Source: JANXQE01 sp035651635 (GTDB lineage: Bacteria; Verrucomicrobiota; Verrucomicrobiia; Limisphaerales; UBA8199). From it: a DNA stretch of 18,239 nt. The position numbers and the translations under genes are program-made. Shown here in pieces: positions 1 through 8,063 of this stretch. The notes beneath the pieces are model-generated. The model was not told the origin of the DNA, searched no databases, and saw only the letters and a program-made list of their open reading frames with translations. The stretch is taken from positions 1 through 18,239 of the forward strand of contig DASRFK010000260.1 of the NCBI GenBank assembly GCA_035651635.1. Direction: 5' to 3'. The stretch's first letter is position 1. The number at the start of each line of letters is the position of its first letter.

Positions 1-256
1 GCTGCGCCGAAAATGTGACCAAATCAACGCGCGTCCACTGTCAAAACAATTCTTCATTTTTCTCGAGTTATCATATGCCTCGCCGACTTATCAGAGAGTC
101 GGATGTTTCAACCCAAGTCACTTTTCAGACACGCTCTAAGGTGGAACAACGACCATCAACAGCATCCCGAGTCCTGGTACCCGTGATGAAATGGAGTCTT
201 TCGCCTGGCCTGCCGCTCGCTTGCTTTGCGCCAGTGCGGTCGGTACGCTCGGGGCG
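1..256. other. Non-coding region upstream of the permease gene
   Basis: No convincing gene. A small dyad, CCGACT (83-88) with AGTCGG (97-102) around an 8-nt loop, has no T tract and is not a clear terminator. An in-frame ATG at 191 would add 22 residues to the permease, but that extension does not resemble the family's N-terminus, so this stretch is treated as leader. Confidence 0.4.
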
Positions 257-1375
257 ATGCGGCTGTTGGACCGATACTTACTGCGCGAGCTACTGGCGCC
301 CCTGAGCTACTGTTTAAGTGGATTTCTGCTCGTCTGGATCGTATCGGACCTGATCACCGAGTTGAGCGGCCTCCAGGAGCGAAAACTGCACCTGGATGAC
401 ATCGCGCAATATTACCTGATCAAGACCCCGGAGTTTTTAGTCCTGGTCCTGCCGATCGCCCTATTGCTGGCATTACTCTACGCGCTGACCAATCACTCGC
501 GGCACAACGAGATTACGGCCATTCGCGCGGCGGGAGTAAGCCTGTGGCGGTTGTGTTTGCCCTATTTTGGCGTGGGACTGCTGCTGAGTGGCGCCGTTTT
601 TGGATTGAACGAGTACTGGGTGCCGCAAAGCGCTGAGCGGGCGGAGCAGATTCGCAACTCGCGCTCACCTGTTTCATCCGGAGCGGTAGGGCGCGACCAA
701 GTGCTCAACCAAGGAATTAATAATTCACGGGATGGCCGGGATTGGGTGATCGGAATGTATAACCTGCGCACTGGCGCCATGACCCGTCCGGTTGTGGTGT
801 CAAAACTCCAGGACGGGTCGCACCTGGAATTGCGCGCGGCGCGCGCCGCGCGGCTCGGGGGCGTCTGGACGTTTTATGATGTGCTGGAATATAAGCGGCC
901 GGCGCAGCCCGAGGCGTTGCCGATTTTGCTGCTGAAAACAAACGTGCTGGCCAAACCCGAATTCACCGAAACACCCGACCAAATCAAAAGTGAGATCCAG
1001 TTGAGCGGCGGCGCTTCGCTAACCAAGGCGCGCAAAGCTGACATTCCCATCGCAGTAATTCTTAATTACCTGCGATTGCATCCCTATCCGTCACAGGCCG
1101 CCATGCTCTACACCAAACTGGCGGGCCGTTTGGCCACGCCGTGGACCTGCCTGGTGGTGGTGTTGATTGCGATCCCATTTGGCGCGGCCTCCGGTCGGCG
1201 GAACGTATACGTTGGAGTGGCCAGCAGCATCGTTATCTGCTTTGCCTATTTTGTTCTGCAGCAAGTGTGCCTGGCGGCTGGAGCGGGAGGCAAAATGCCG
1301 CCCTGGATGGCGGGTTGGCTGCCAAATCTGGTCTTCGGGGTGTCGGGTCTTTGGTTAACCACCAGGGTGCGCTGA
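257..1375 (+). CDS. LptF/LptG-family LPS export permease (YjgP/YjgQ)
   Basis: Inner-membrane permease of the LptBFG ABC transporter family, which extracts lipopolysaccharide from the inner membrane and feeds it to the Lpt bridge. The 372-residue protein begins MRLLDRYLLRELL, the usual N-terminus of the family, which is why the ATG at 257 is preferred over the in-frame ATG at 191. Hydrophobic segments lie at about residues 15-35, 57-80 and 100-120, and three more fall in the last ~80 residues, giving the family's 3+3 arrangement around a periplasmic beta-jellyroll region (about 120-290). The motif NEITAIRAAGVSLWRL after TM2 is characteristic. LptF and LptG cannot be told apart here, and no partner lptF/G, lptB or lptA lies in the window. 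The next gene starts 79 nt downstream on the same strand. No clear Shine-Dalgarno is visible. Confidence 0.88.
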   Translation: MRLLDRYLLRELLAPLSYCLSGFLLVWIVSDLITELSGLQERKLHLDDIAQYYLIKTPEFLVLVLPIALLLALLYALTNHSRHNEITAIRAAGVSLWRLCLPYFGVGLLLSGAVFGLNEYWVPQSAERAEQIRNSRSPVSSGAVGRDQVLNQGINNSRDGRDWVIGMYNLRTGAMTRPVVVSKLQDGSHLELRAARAARLGGVWTFYDVLEYKRPAQPEALPILLLKTNVLAKPEFTETPDQIKSEIQLSGGASLTKARKADIPIAVILNYLRLHPYPSQAAMLYTKLAGRLATPWTCLVVVLIAIPFGAASGRRNVYVGVASSIVICFAYFVLQQVCLAAGAGGKMPPWMAGWLPNLVFGVSGLWLTTRVR

Positions 1376-1454
1376 GCTTTGAGTTGTCGACTTCCGAGGA
1401 GTAGCCGATACTAGCCCGCGTTCTCCAATTATCGCAGAACGGACGGGCAGAGAT

Positions 1455-3227
1455 TTGAACGAGTTGACCGAACTCAAGGCGCGTTACGACCGGCTGAACT
1501 TGCTTCACCAGGTCGGCACGGTGCTTCACTCGACGCTCGAGCCACAGGAAGCTCTGCAACTGATCATTCGTGAAGCGGTGCGAGTCATGCGCGCCTCGAG
1601 CGGCTCGGTCGTCCTGATTAATCCAACGAATGGCTTTCTGGAGATTCATGCCTCGCATGGCTTGCCCGAGCGCGCGGCGGAATTGAAACTGCGCGTCGGC
1701 GAAGGCATCACTGGCTGGGTGGCGCGCACCGGCAGACCGGCGCGTGTTGCGGACGTGACCAAAGACTCGCGCTACATCATGCTTCGACAGGAGGTGCGGG
1801 CTGAATTGGCGGTGCCGCTGGAGGTGAATGGCGAGTTGCGAGGCGTGTTGAATGTGGATTCCGAGGAATCCAACGCCTTCAGCGCCGAAGACCAGGAACT
1901 GCTCGAAGCCCTGGCCCAGCAGGCGGCCCGAGTGATCCACAACACCTGGTTGTACGAACAACTCCGGCTGAAAGCGCGGCTTTTTGAATCATTGGCCAGT
2001 GTGAGCCAGACCATCAACTCGACCTTGAACCTCGATGACGCGCTCAACGTCATTACCCGTGAGGCCAGCGTTCTGATGCGTGCGCGGATGTGCTCGCTGA
2101 TGCTGCTGGATGACACGCGCGAGTGGCTTGATTTGCGCGCCAGTCACGGCGCCGGCGAAGCGTACCTGCGCAAACCAAGAGTGAGCGTGGAAGAAGGCCT
2201 TCTCGGAGTGGTGATTCGGCGAAAAAAACCGTTGCAGGTCACCAATGTTCAAACCTCAACGCGTTACCAGAGTATCGATGTCGCCCAACGCGAGGGACTG
2301 GTGGCGTTGTTAAGCGTGCCCTTGATCTTCGGCGGACAGGCCATCGGCACCCTCAACGTTTATACCGGCCAGCCGTACAGCTTTTCAAACGAGGAAATTC
2401 GCATTCTCTCGGCTCTGGCGGAGTTGTCCGCTATCGCGATCGAGAAAGCCCGTCTGTACGAGCGCCTCGTCGATGTGGAAGATCAGATGCGCCAGAACGA
2501 GAAATTATCCGCGCTGGGATTGCTCGCCGCGGAGGTGGCGCACGAAATCCGCAATCCCCTCACGGTAATGAAAATGCTGTATCATTCCCTGGATCTAAAA
2601 TTTCCACCCGGCGATCCGCGCACCAAAGACGCGGGAATCCTTGGCCAGAAGATCGATCATTTGAATAAGATTGTGGAGCAGATCCTGGATTTTGCCCGCA
2701 CGACGGAACCGCAGATGGCCCCGGTGAATATTAACCAGATCGTTGATGAACTGTCTTTGCTGGTGCGTCACAAACTCAAGAACCAAAATGTCCGGCTGGC
2801 GCGGAATCTTCAGGCGCCCCTGGAGCCAGTGATGGGCGAGGCCGGGCAGTTGGAGCAAGCTTTCTTGAACCTGATCTTGAACGCAGCCGAGGCCATGCCC
2901 GAGGGCGGGACGCTAACGATTACCTCGCGGTCGCTCACGCTGCCACGCCACGGAGAACGCCCGACGCACGTGGCGGTGGATTTTTCCGATACCGGCCATG
3001 GTATGACCCCTGAACAGCGGCGGCGCGCTTTCTCTTCTGTTCTGAGCACGACCAAGATAAAAGGAACCGGGCTCGGCCTGGCGATCGTGGCACGCGTCGT
3101 TGAGACACATCGCGGACAGCTCAAGATCAAATCGAAAGTGGGGGCCGGTACAACCGTAACGGTGGTACTGCCCCTGCCAAAAGCAATGGAAGCTGGCCAT
3201 ACTGGAGAGGATCGACCCACGGGGTGA
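1455..3227 (+). CDS. Soluble GAF-GAF sensor histidine kinase
   Basis: Two-component sensor kinase of 590 residues with no transmembrane segment or signal peptide, so probably cytoplasmic. Two GAF-like domains lie at about residues 20-165 and 185-335 and probably bind a small ligand or a partner protein. A HisKA dimerisation domain follows with the H-box AHEIRNPL (phosphoacceptor H363). The HATPase domain shows N-box N476 (NLILNAAEAMP), G1 box D512 (DTGHGM) and G2 box GTGLGLA (about 537-543). All catalytic boxes look intact, so it should be active. The start is TTG at 1455; no better ATG or GTG lies before the first GAF domain and the SD is weak. It follows the permease gene on the same strand and ends 33 nt from the convergent sdhB. 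No response regulator is adjacent, so its partner is elsewhere. Confidence 0.9.
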   Translation: MNELTELKARYDRLNLLHQVGTVLHSTLEPQEALQLIIREAVRVMRASSGSVVLINPTNGFLEIHASHGLPERAAELKLRVGEGITGWVARTGRPARVADVTKDSRYIMLRQEVRAELAVPLEVNGELRGVLNVDSEESNAFSAEDQELLEALAQQAARVIHNTWLYEQLRLKARLFESLASVSQTINSTLNLDDALNVITREASVLMRARMCSLMLLDDTREWLDLRASHGAGEAYLRKPRVSVEEGLLGVVIRRKKPLQVTNVQTSTRYQSIDVAQREGLVALLSVPLIFGGQAIGTLNVYTGQPYSFSNEEIRILSALAELSAIAIEKARLYERLVDVEDQMRQNEKLSALGLLAAEVAHEIRNPLTVMKMLYHSLDLKFPPGDPRTKDAGILGQKIDHLNKIVEQILDFARTTEPQMAPVNINQIVDELSLLVRHKLKNQNVRLARNLQAPLEPVMGEAGQLEQAFLNLILNAAEAMPEGGTLTITSRSLTLPRHGERPTHVAVDFSDTGHGMTPEQRRRAFSSVLSTTKIKGTGLGLAIVARVVETHRGQLKIKSKVGAGTTVTVVLPLPKAMEAGHTGEDRPTG

Positions 3228-3229
3228 GC

Positions 3230-3246
3230 GAACCGGCCGCAGGTTC
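3230..3246. terminator. Small hairpin between convergent genes, possible terminator
   Basis: GAACC (3230-3234) pairs with GGTTC (3242-3246) around a 7-nt loop in the 33-nt gap between the convergent histidine kinase and sdhB genes. There is no T tract on either strand. The position suits a weak bidirectional terminator, but the structure alone does not prove it. Confidence 0.25.
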
Positions 3247-3260
3247 AATAGCCCGGAAAA

Positions 3261-4007
3261 CTACTTGCCCTTGAGCGCCGCCAGGCCGAAATCCCGGTTC
3301 AGCCGCGCGATAAAACTCAGACTTATTTCTTTGGGGCAAACAGCTTCGCACGAGCCCGTCACGGTACAATTGCCGAAACCTTCCGCATCCATTTGTTCGA
3401 CCATGGCCAACGCGCGGCGATCCTTCTCGGCCTTGCCCTGAGGGAGCAGGTTGAGATGAGAAGCCTTGGCGGCGACAAAAAGCATGGCCGAGGCATTCTT
3501 GCACACCGCGACGCAGGCGCCGCATCCAATGCAAGCGGCCGCATCCATCGCGCTGTCGGCAATCGTTTTCCCAATCGGCAGCGTATTGCCGTCCGGGGTT
3601 CCCCCGGTGTTGACCGAAACGAATCCGCCCGCCTGGATGATACGATCGAAGGCGTTGCGGTTAGTGACCAGGTCTTTGACAATCGGGAAGGCTTTGGCGC
3701 GCCAGGGCTCAATCGTGATGGTCTCGCCATCCTTGAAATGGCGCATGTGCAATTGACAGGTGGCCGTTCCCTTATGTCCGCCATGAGGAATCCCGTTAAT
3801 AACCAGGGAACACATCCCGCAAATCCCCTCGCGGCAATCCGAATCAAAGGCGATCGGCTCCTGTCCTCGCTCAAGGATACCTTCATTGACCACGTCGAGC
3901 ATCTCCAGGAACGACATGTCTTCGAGCACGTCTTTCGCCTCGTGCGTCTCGAAGTGACCCGGCGCTTGCCCGTTTTTCTGCCGCCAAACTTTCAGAGTCA
4001 AATTCAT
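3261..4007 (-). CDS. sdhB: Succinate dehydrogenase/fumarate reductase iron-sulfur subunit
   Basis: Electron-transfer subunit of complex II; it passes electrons from the FAD of SdhA through three Fe-S clusters to quinone at the membrane subunit. The protein has 248 residues, the usual size. The N-terminal ferredoxin-like half carries the [2Fe-2S] ligands C58, C63, C66 (CREGICGMC) and C84. The C-terminal half has CIGCGACVAVC (C159, C162, C165, C169) and CTVTGSCEAVCP (C214, C220, C224). By analogy with E. coli SdhB, C159/C162/C165/C224 hold [4Fe-4S] and C169/C214/C220 hold [3Fe-4S]. It is the last gene of sdhCAB, 25 nt after sdhA, with an AAGAAG ribosome-site-like sequence before the ATG at 4007. 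Succinate oxidation and fumarate reduction cannot be told apart from sequence. Confidence 0.96.
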   Translation of the reverse strand: MNLTLKVWRQKNGQAPGHFETHEAKDVLEDMSFLEMLDVVNEGILERGQEPIAFDSDCREGICGMCSLVINGIPHGGHKGTATCQLHMRHFKDGETITIEPWRAKAFPIVKDLVTNRNAFDRIIQAGGFVSVNTGGTPDGNTLPIGKTIADSAMDAAACIGCGACVAVCKNASAMLFVAAKASHLNLLPQGKAEKDRRALAMVEQMDAEGFGNCTVTGSCEAVCPKEISLSFIARLNRDFGLAALKGK

Positions 4008-4032
4008 GGCTAAAACTTCTTTGCGTTATGAC

Positions 4033-5949
4033 TCACTTATAGCTGCGGGTGCTCATGTGCACCTCCTCGTAAACCAGCGATTCCTTGTGCATCACCGGAG
4101 GCTTGTCGGCACCCTGGTATTCCCAAGCGGCTACATACGCGAAATTCTCGTCATCACGCTTGGCTTCGCCATCGGGTGTCTGGAACTCTTCTCGGAAATG
4201 GCCGCCGCACGATTCGCGCCGCTCAAGCGCATCCAGGCAGAGCAGTTCGGCAAATTCCATGAAATCGGCGACGCGCCCCGCGTACTCGAGCGCCTGGTTC
4301 AATTCACCGTTCTCGCCGGTCACATTGATGTTTTTCCAGAATTCCTGCCGCAACTCCGGGATGCGTTTGAGTGCTTCCTTCAGGCCGACCTCATTGCGAG
4401 CCATCCCGCATTTTTCCCACAGCAATTTGCCCAGTTCACGATGCAGAGATGTGGGCGTGCGTTTGCCTTTCACCGACAGCAGCCGGTTGGTGAATTGCCG
4501 GATATTTTCCTCGGCTTTTTTGAATTCAGCGTGACTGGGAGCGACTTTGGCGGGTTTGCTCGAGGCGAAATAATGACCGATCGTGTAAGGCAGAACAAAA
4601 TACCCGTCGGCCAGGCCCTGCATGAGGGCGCTCGCCCCCAACCGGTTCGCGCCGTGATCGGAGAAATTGGCCTCGCCGACCACAAACAGGCCGGGCAGGT
4701 TGCTCATCAGGTTGTAATCAACCCAACTGCCGCCCATCGTGTAATGGACTGCCGGATAGATGCGCATCGGCACCTCGTAGGCGTTTTCCCCGGTGATCTT
4801 TTCATACATGTCAAACAGATTGCCATAGCGCTCGCGCACGACATTCACGCTCAGGCGTTTGATCGAGTCGGCAAAATCAAGATACACGCCTAGCCCGCCC
4901 GGTCCTACGCCGCGCCCTTCGTCGCATACTTCTTTGGCAGAGCGGGACGAAATATCGCGCGGCGCAAGGTTGCCGAAGCTCGGGTATTTGCGCTCCAGGA
5001 AGTAGTCGCGAGCGGCGTCGGGAATCGAACCCGGCGGCTTAGAACAATCCTCTTTGCGTTTGGGCACCCAGACCCGGCCATCGTTTCGCAGCGATTCAGA
5101 CATCAGGGTCAGCTTGGATTGATGCTGGCCGCTGACCGGAATACAGGTTGGGTGAATCTGAGTATAACAGGGATTGGCGAAAAAAGCCCCTTTTTTGTAG
5201 GCGCGCCACGTCGCGGTGACATTGCACCCTTTGGCATTGGTCGAAAGGAAAAAAACGTTTCCATAGCCACCGGTGGCCAGCACCACAGCGTCACCGGCGT
5301 GCGAGGAAATCTCGCCGGTGATCAAATCGCGCACGACAATGCCTTTGGCGGCGCCATCGATCACGACCAGGTCGAGCATCTCCGTGCGAGGAAACATCTG
5401 CACCGTTCCCAGTCCGATTTGGCGGCAGAGCGCCTGATAGGCGCCGAGCAGCAATTGCTGGCCGGTTTGGCCGCGGGCGTAAAACGTGCGTGAGACTTGC
5501 GCGCCGCCAAATGAGCGGTTGGCCAGAAGCCCGCCGTACTCCCGCGCGAAAGGCACACCCTGGGCGACGCATTGGTCGATGATGTTGCCGCTGACCTGCG
5601 CCAGGCGGTACACGTTTGCTTCGCGCGAGCGAAAATCACCGCCCTTGATGGTGTCGTAGAAAAGCCGGTAAACGCTGTCGCCATCATTTTGATAATTCTT
5701 AGCCGCGTTGATGCCACCTTGCGCAGCAATGCTATGAGCCCGGCGCGGACTGTCCTGGAAACAGAAGCACTTCACCTTGTAGCCCAATTCGGCCAGGGAA
5801 GCCGCCGCGGAAGCGCCGGCCAAACCGCTGCCAACCACGATCACGTCGAACTTCCGCTTATTGGCCGGGTTTACGAGCTTGAGATCAAATTTGTGCTTGT
5901 CCCACTTCGCCGCCAGCGGGCCGGAGGGAGTTTTACTATCGAGTGACAT
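4033..5949 (-). CDS. sdhA: Succinate dehydrogenase/fumarate reductase flavoprotein subunit
   Basis: Catalytic subunit of complex II, interconverting succinate and fumarate on a covalently bound FAD at the cytoplasmic face of the membrane. The 638 residues begin with a dinucleotide-binding motif VVGSGLAGASAAASLAELG (glycines 40, 42, 45). AHSIAAQGG follows, where H72 is the expected histidyl-FAD attachment site. Further family signatures are the HPTC motif in the capping region, MGGSWVDYN, and GLFVVGEA...HGANRLGASAL near the FAD site. The length fits the larger flavoproteins of class B (b558-type) enzymes. It starts 1 nt after the sdhC stop codon, so translation is probably coupled. A strong ribosome site (5962-5968) lies inside the end of sdhC. 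The opposite strand has long open frames, but these are shadows. Confidence 0.97.
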   Translation of the reverse strand: MSLDSKTPSGPLAAKWDKHKFDLKLVNPANKRKFDVIVVGSGLAGASAAASLAELGYKVKCFCFQDSPRRAHSIAAQGGINAAKNYQNDGDSVYRLFYDTIKGGDFRSREANVYRLAQVSGNIIDQCVAQGVPFAREYGGLLANRSFGGAQVSRTFYARGQTGQQLLLGAYQALCRQIGLGTVQMFPRTEMLDLVVIDGAAKGIVVRDLITGEISSHAGDAVVLATGGYGNVFFLSTNAKGCNVTATWRAYKKGAFFANPCYTQIHPTCIPVSGQHQSKLTLMSESLRNDGRVWVPKRKEDCSKPPGSIPDAARDYFLERKYPSFGNLAPRDISSRSAKEVCDEGRGVGPGGLGVYLDFADSIKRLSVNVVRERYGNLFDMYEKITGENAYEVPMRIYPAVHYTMGGSWVDYNLMSNLPGLFVVGEANFSDHGANRLGASALMQGLADGYFVLPYTIGHYFASSKPAKVAPSHAEFKKAEENIRQFTNRLLSVKGKRTPTSLHRELGKLLWEKCGMARNEVGLKEALKRIPELRQEFWKNINVTGENGELNQALEYAGRVADFMEFAELLCLDALERRESCGGHFREEFQTPDGEAKRDDENFAYVAAWEYQGADKPPVMHKESLVYEEVHMSTRSYK

Positions 5950-5950
5950 A

Positions 5951-6655
5951 TTACTTCAAAGCCTCCTTCCCGTAGCCCAGCAGAATTGCCAGGGGAATCG
6001 AGGAGTAGCCCAGGAAAATCAACAGGGCCAGCAGGCGCGCCGCCTTATCCAGGAATGGGCGATAAATGTCGTTCTTCCATCCGAGCGACTGAAACATGCT
6101 GCTCAGCCCATGGCTGAGATGCAAACAGAGCAACCCTACGCCAATCACATAAAAAGCCGAAACCCAGGGATTACTGAAACCGACGACCATCATTTTGAAA
6201 ATATCGTGCCGCTTTTCCGGATCGGTGAACGTCGTAAAGTTTTGTCCCGTAAGGTTAAGGTACTGCACCTGGACGGTGAAGTGCAGCAGGTGATAAATGA
6301 TAAAGGCCAGAGCGATGAGCCCGCTCATCAGCATCGTGCGCGAGGCATAAGTCGAACCCACCGGTTGATAGGTCGCGTAAGCCACCGGCCGGGCGGCGCG
6401 GTTCTCCAGAGAAAGTTTGGCCGCCGACCAGATATGCAGGCCAATGATGACTAACAGGGCAATGCGCGCCGGCCAAACCAGTTCGTAATTGCTTTGCAGA
6501 AAGTGGCCGTACCGATTGATGGCTTCAGGGCCAAGAAACACCTGCAGGTTGCCAACCAGGTGCCCCACTACAAAGAGGAACAACAGGAAGCCCGTCACCG
6601 CCATCAGGTACTTCTTGCCCAACGACGAATCGAATATATGCGTAATTAGCTTCAT
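5951..6655 (-). CDS. sdhC: Succinate dehydrogenase cytochrome b558-type membrane subunit
   Basis: Single membrane anchor of a class B complex II, carrying two b hemes and a quinone site. The 234-residue protein has five hydrophobic segments at about residues 15-35, 60-80, 107-127, 163-183 and 205-227. H32, H74, H122 and H179 or H182 fall in helices at spacings like the heme ligands of Bacillus SdhC and Wolinella FrdC. The start is the ATG at 6655 (MKLITHIFDSSLGKKY); an open extension to 6703 is proline-rich and rejected. It is the first gene of sdhCAB, with a candidate promoter at 6710-6737, and it ends 1 nt before sdhA. The absence of a separate sdhD fits class B. Confidence 0.93.
   Translation of the reverse strand: MKLITHIFDSSLGKKYLMAVTGFLLFLFVVGHLVGNLQVFLGPEAINRYGHFLQSNYELVWPARIALLVIIGLHIWSAAKLSLENRAARPVAYATYQPVGSTYASRTMLMSGLIALAFIIYHLLHFTVQVQYLNLTGQNFTTFTDPEKRHDIFKMMVVGFSNPWVSAFYVIGVGLLCLHLSHGLSSMFQSLGWKNDIYRPFLDKAARLLALLIFLGYSSIPLAILLGYGKEALK
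5962..5968 (-). promoter_or_regulatory. Strong Shine-Dalgarno for sdhA inside the sdhC 3' end
   Basis: On the minus strand this reads AAGGAGG, 12 nt before the sdhA ATG (5949), and lies wholly within the sdhC coding sequence. It is one of the few near-perfect Shine-Dalgarno sequences in the window, where most genes have weak ones. This suggests that high, coupled expression of the flavoprotein is selected. Confidence 0.75.
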
Positions 6656-6709
6656 GAGACAAAAACCCGGCAACCGAGGGGGCGGACAGCCGGGCGGCGC
6701 CACAGAAGG

Positions 6710-6737
6710 AATCTACCGGCGGCGCGGCGCAGGTCAA
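6710..6737 (-). promoter_or_regulatory. Candidate sigma-70-type promoter of sdhCAB
   Basis: On the minus strand, TTGACC (-35, 6737-6732) is separated by 16 nt from TAGATT (-10, 6715-6710). This would place transcription initiation near 6703, about 48 nt before the sdhC ATG. The -35 match is good and the -10 is 4 of 6. It lies in the intergenic region divergent to mutM. Confidence 0.5.
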
Positions 6738-6924
6738 GAACCCAAACTCATATTTAGAGCAGCACATAATAGAAGTAATCATAACTTATCCAAATCCCCG
6801 AGCGAACCTTCGGGAGCCCGTCCCAGCCTCACCTCGCCGCGGCGCAGCCAAAGCGCCCCTTACCCGGTCAGGGGAGTTTCGGAGGCACTTGGCTTGAAGC
6901 GAACAATACGGCTACTCTTCGGCC

Positions 6925-7833
6925 GTGCCCGAGTTGCCGGACATCATGGTCTATTTGGAGGCGCTGCAGAGGCGAATCCTGAATCAGCCGCTGGAGGAAT
7001 TGCGCCTCGGCAGTCCATTTCTTTTGCGGACGGTACGGCCTCCGGTAGATCAATTGAAAGGCCGGAGAGTCGTCGCTCTGAAACGCATAGGAAAGCGGAT
7101 TGTGTTTGGGTTCGAGGGCGACTTGTGGCTGGTCCTGCACCTGATGATCGCCGGGCGTCTGCATTGGCGCGAGCGGGGTGCGCGGCTGGTCAGAAAAATT
7201 GGGCTGGCGGCGTTTGATTTTCCGCCGGGCACGCTGATCCTGACCGAGGCGGGCACCAAGCGGCGGGCTTCTTTGCATTTGGTGCAGGGCGAACAAGCCT
7301 TGGCCGCATTGGATCCGGGCGGCCTGGAAGTGTTGGGCAGCGTTCCGGAGCAATTCGCTAAAACCTTGACGCGGCGTAACCACACTCTTAAACGAGCCTT
7401 GTGCGATCCGGCGTTGTTCAGCGGCATTGGAAACGCCTATTCCGATGAGATCCTTCATGCCGCCCGGTTGTCGCCAGTTGCGCTGACGCAAAAGCTGGGA
7501 GTCGAGCAAATCCAGCGGCTGCACACGGCCGTGCAGCGCGTCCTCTTGGAATGGACCAGGCGCCTGCGGCGAGAAGCGGGCGACTCCTTCCCGGAAAACG
7601 TGACCGCGTTTCGCCCGGAAATGGCCGTGCATGGCAAATTTGGCCAACCCTGCCCGGTGTGTGGCGCCCGAGTACAACGGATTCGTTACGCCGACAACGA
7701 GACCAACTATTGTCCCGGCTGCCAAACGGGGGGGAAACTGCTGGCTGACCGTTCGCTATCTTTGCTCTTAAAAAAGGATTGGCCCAGGACACCAGAAGAG
7801 TTGGAAGAAATGCGCGCGAGCCATGGAGGATGA
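6925..7833 (+). CDS. mutM: Formamidopyrimidine-DNA glycosylase (Fpg/MutM family)
   Basis: Base-excision repair enzyme that removes oxidised purines such as 8-oxoguanine and cuts at the abasic site. The 302-residue protein begins MPELPDIMVY from a GTG at 6925; P2 (after Met removal the catalytic N-terminal proline) and E3 are conserved. GKRIVF carries the usual DNA-contacting lysine, and FSGIGNAYSDEIL matches the helix-two-turn-helix signature. The C-terminal zinc finger is intact (CPVC...YCPGC, about residues 250-273). About 28 residues follow the finger, where most family members end, so this is a slightly long version. A relative with Nei-like specificity is possible. It is divergent from the sdh operon. 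No good SD is visible, and a poor -10-like TACTCT at 6913-6918 could even give a leaderless message. Confidence 0.93.
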   Translation: MPELPDIMVYLEALQRRILNQPLEELRLGSPFLLRTVRPPVDQLKGRRVVALKRIGKRIVFGFEGDLWLVLHLMIAGRLHWRERGARLVRKIGLAAFDFPPGTLILTEAGTKRRASLHLVQGEQALAALDPGGLEVLGSVPEQFAKTLTRRNHTLKRALCDPALFSGIGNAYSDEILHAARLSPVALTQKLGVEQIQRLHTAVQRVLLEWTRRLRREAGDSFPENVTAFRPEMAVHGKFGQPCPVCGARVQRIRYADNETNYCPGCQTGGKLLADRSLSLLLKKDWPRTPEELEEMRASHGG

Positions 7834-7945
7834 GTAGCGCGATGCGGCCTGCCTCGCGCGTTCGTCAAAACCCGGCTTGCAAATTCGGCGGCACGCCGGA
7901 ACAATCGAATGTCCATCTTAACGCCGGCCTGGGCCGCAGTAATCC

Positions 7946-8042
7946 GTCAGTGACGGCGGGGCTTTGGGGTCAGGGCGACACTTTCCCCGGGGTTGCGGGC
8001 GGGAAAAAGTGCGGACTGACCGCAAGCCCCGCCGCTACTGAC
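7946..8042. repeat. 97-bp foldback (MITE-like or REP-like) element
   Basis: The outer arm GTCAGTGACGGCGGGGCTT (7946-7964) is the reverse complement, with two mismatches, of 8024-8042. The symmetry continues inward: GGTCAGGGCGACACTTTCCC (from about 7968) pairs with GGGAAAAAGTGCGGACTGACC (ending near 8022) with a few mismatches and indels. The whole 97 bp therefore forms one long imperfect hairpin. It fills much of the gap between mutM and the next histidine kinase gene. I see no transposase, no clear target-site duplication and no second copy in the window. The name and mobility are inference; the symmetry is directly visible. Confidence 0.7.
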
Positions 8043-8063
8043 CCGTTAGCCGCCGTGAAAAAT

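Noticed and set aside
191..256. In-frame upstream ATG of the LptF/G permease
   Set aside because: The 22 extra residues are unlike the family; MRLLDRYLLREL at 257 is the expected N-terminus.
1233..1961. 242-residue minus-strand frame opposite the permease and GAF kinase
   Set aside because: It crosses two plus-strand genes with clear domains and has no protein-like features.
4006..4893. 295-residue plus-strand frame opposite sdhA
   Set aside because: It is a long shadow frame of a strongly conserved gene, caused by G+C-rich codon bias; no recognisable protein.
6868..7725. 285-residue minus-strand frame opposite mutM
   Set aside because: It is a shadow of the Fpg gene, whose catalytic and zinc-finger motifs are clear on the plus strand.
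7779..8063. 95-residue extension of the eight-TM kinase
   Set aside because: It overlaps mutM and crosses the foldback element, with no domain or signal peptide; the membrane region starts right after the ATG at 8064.
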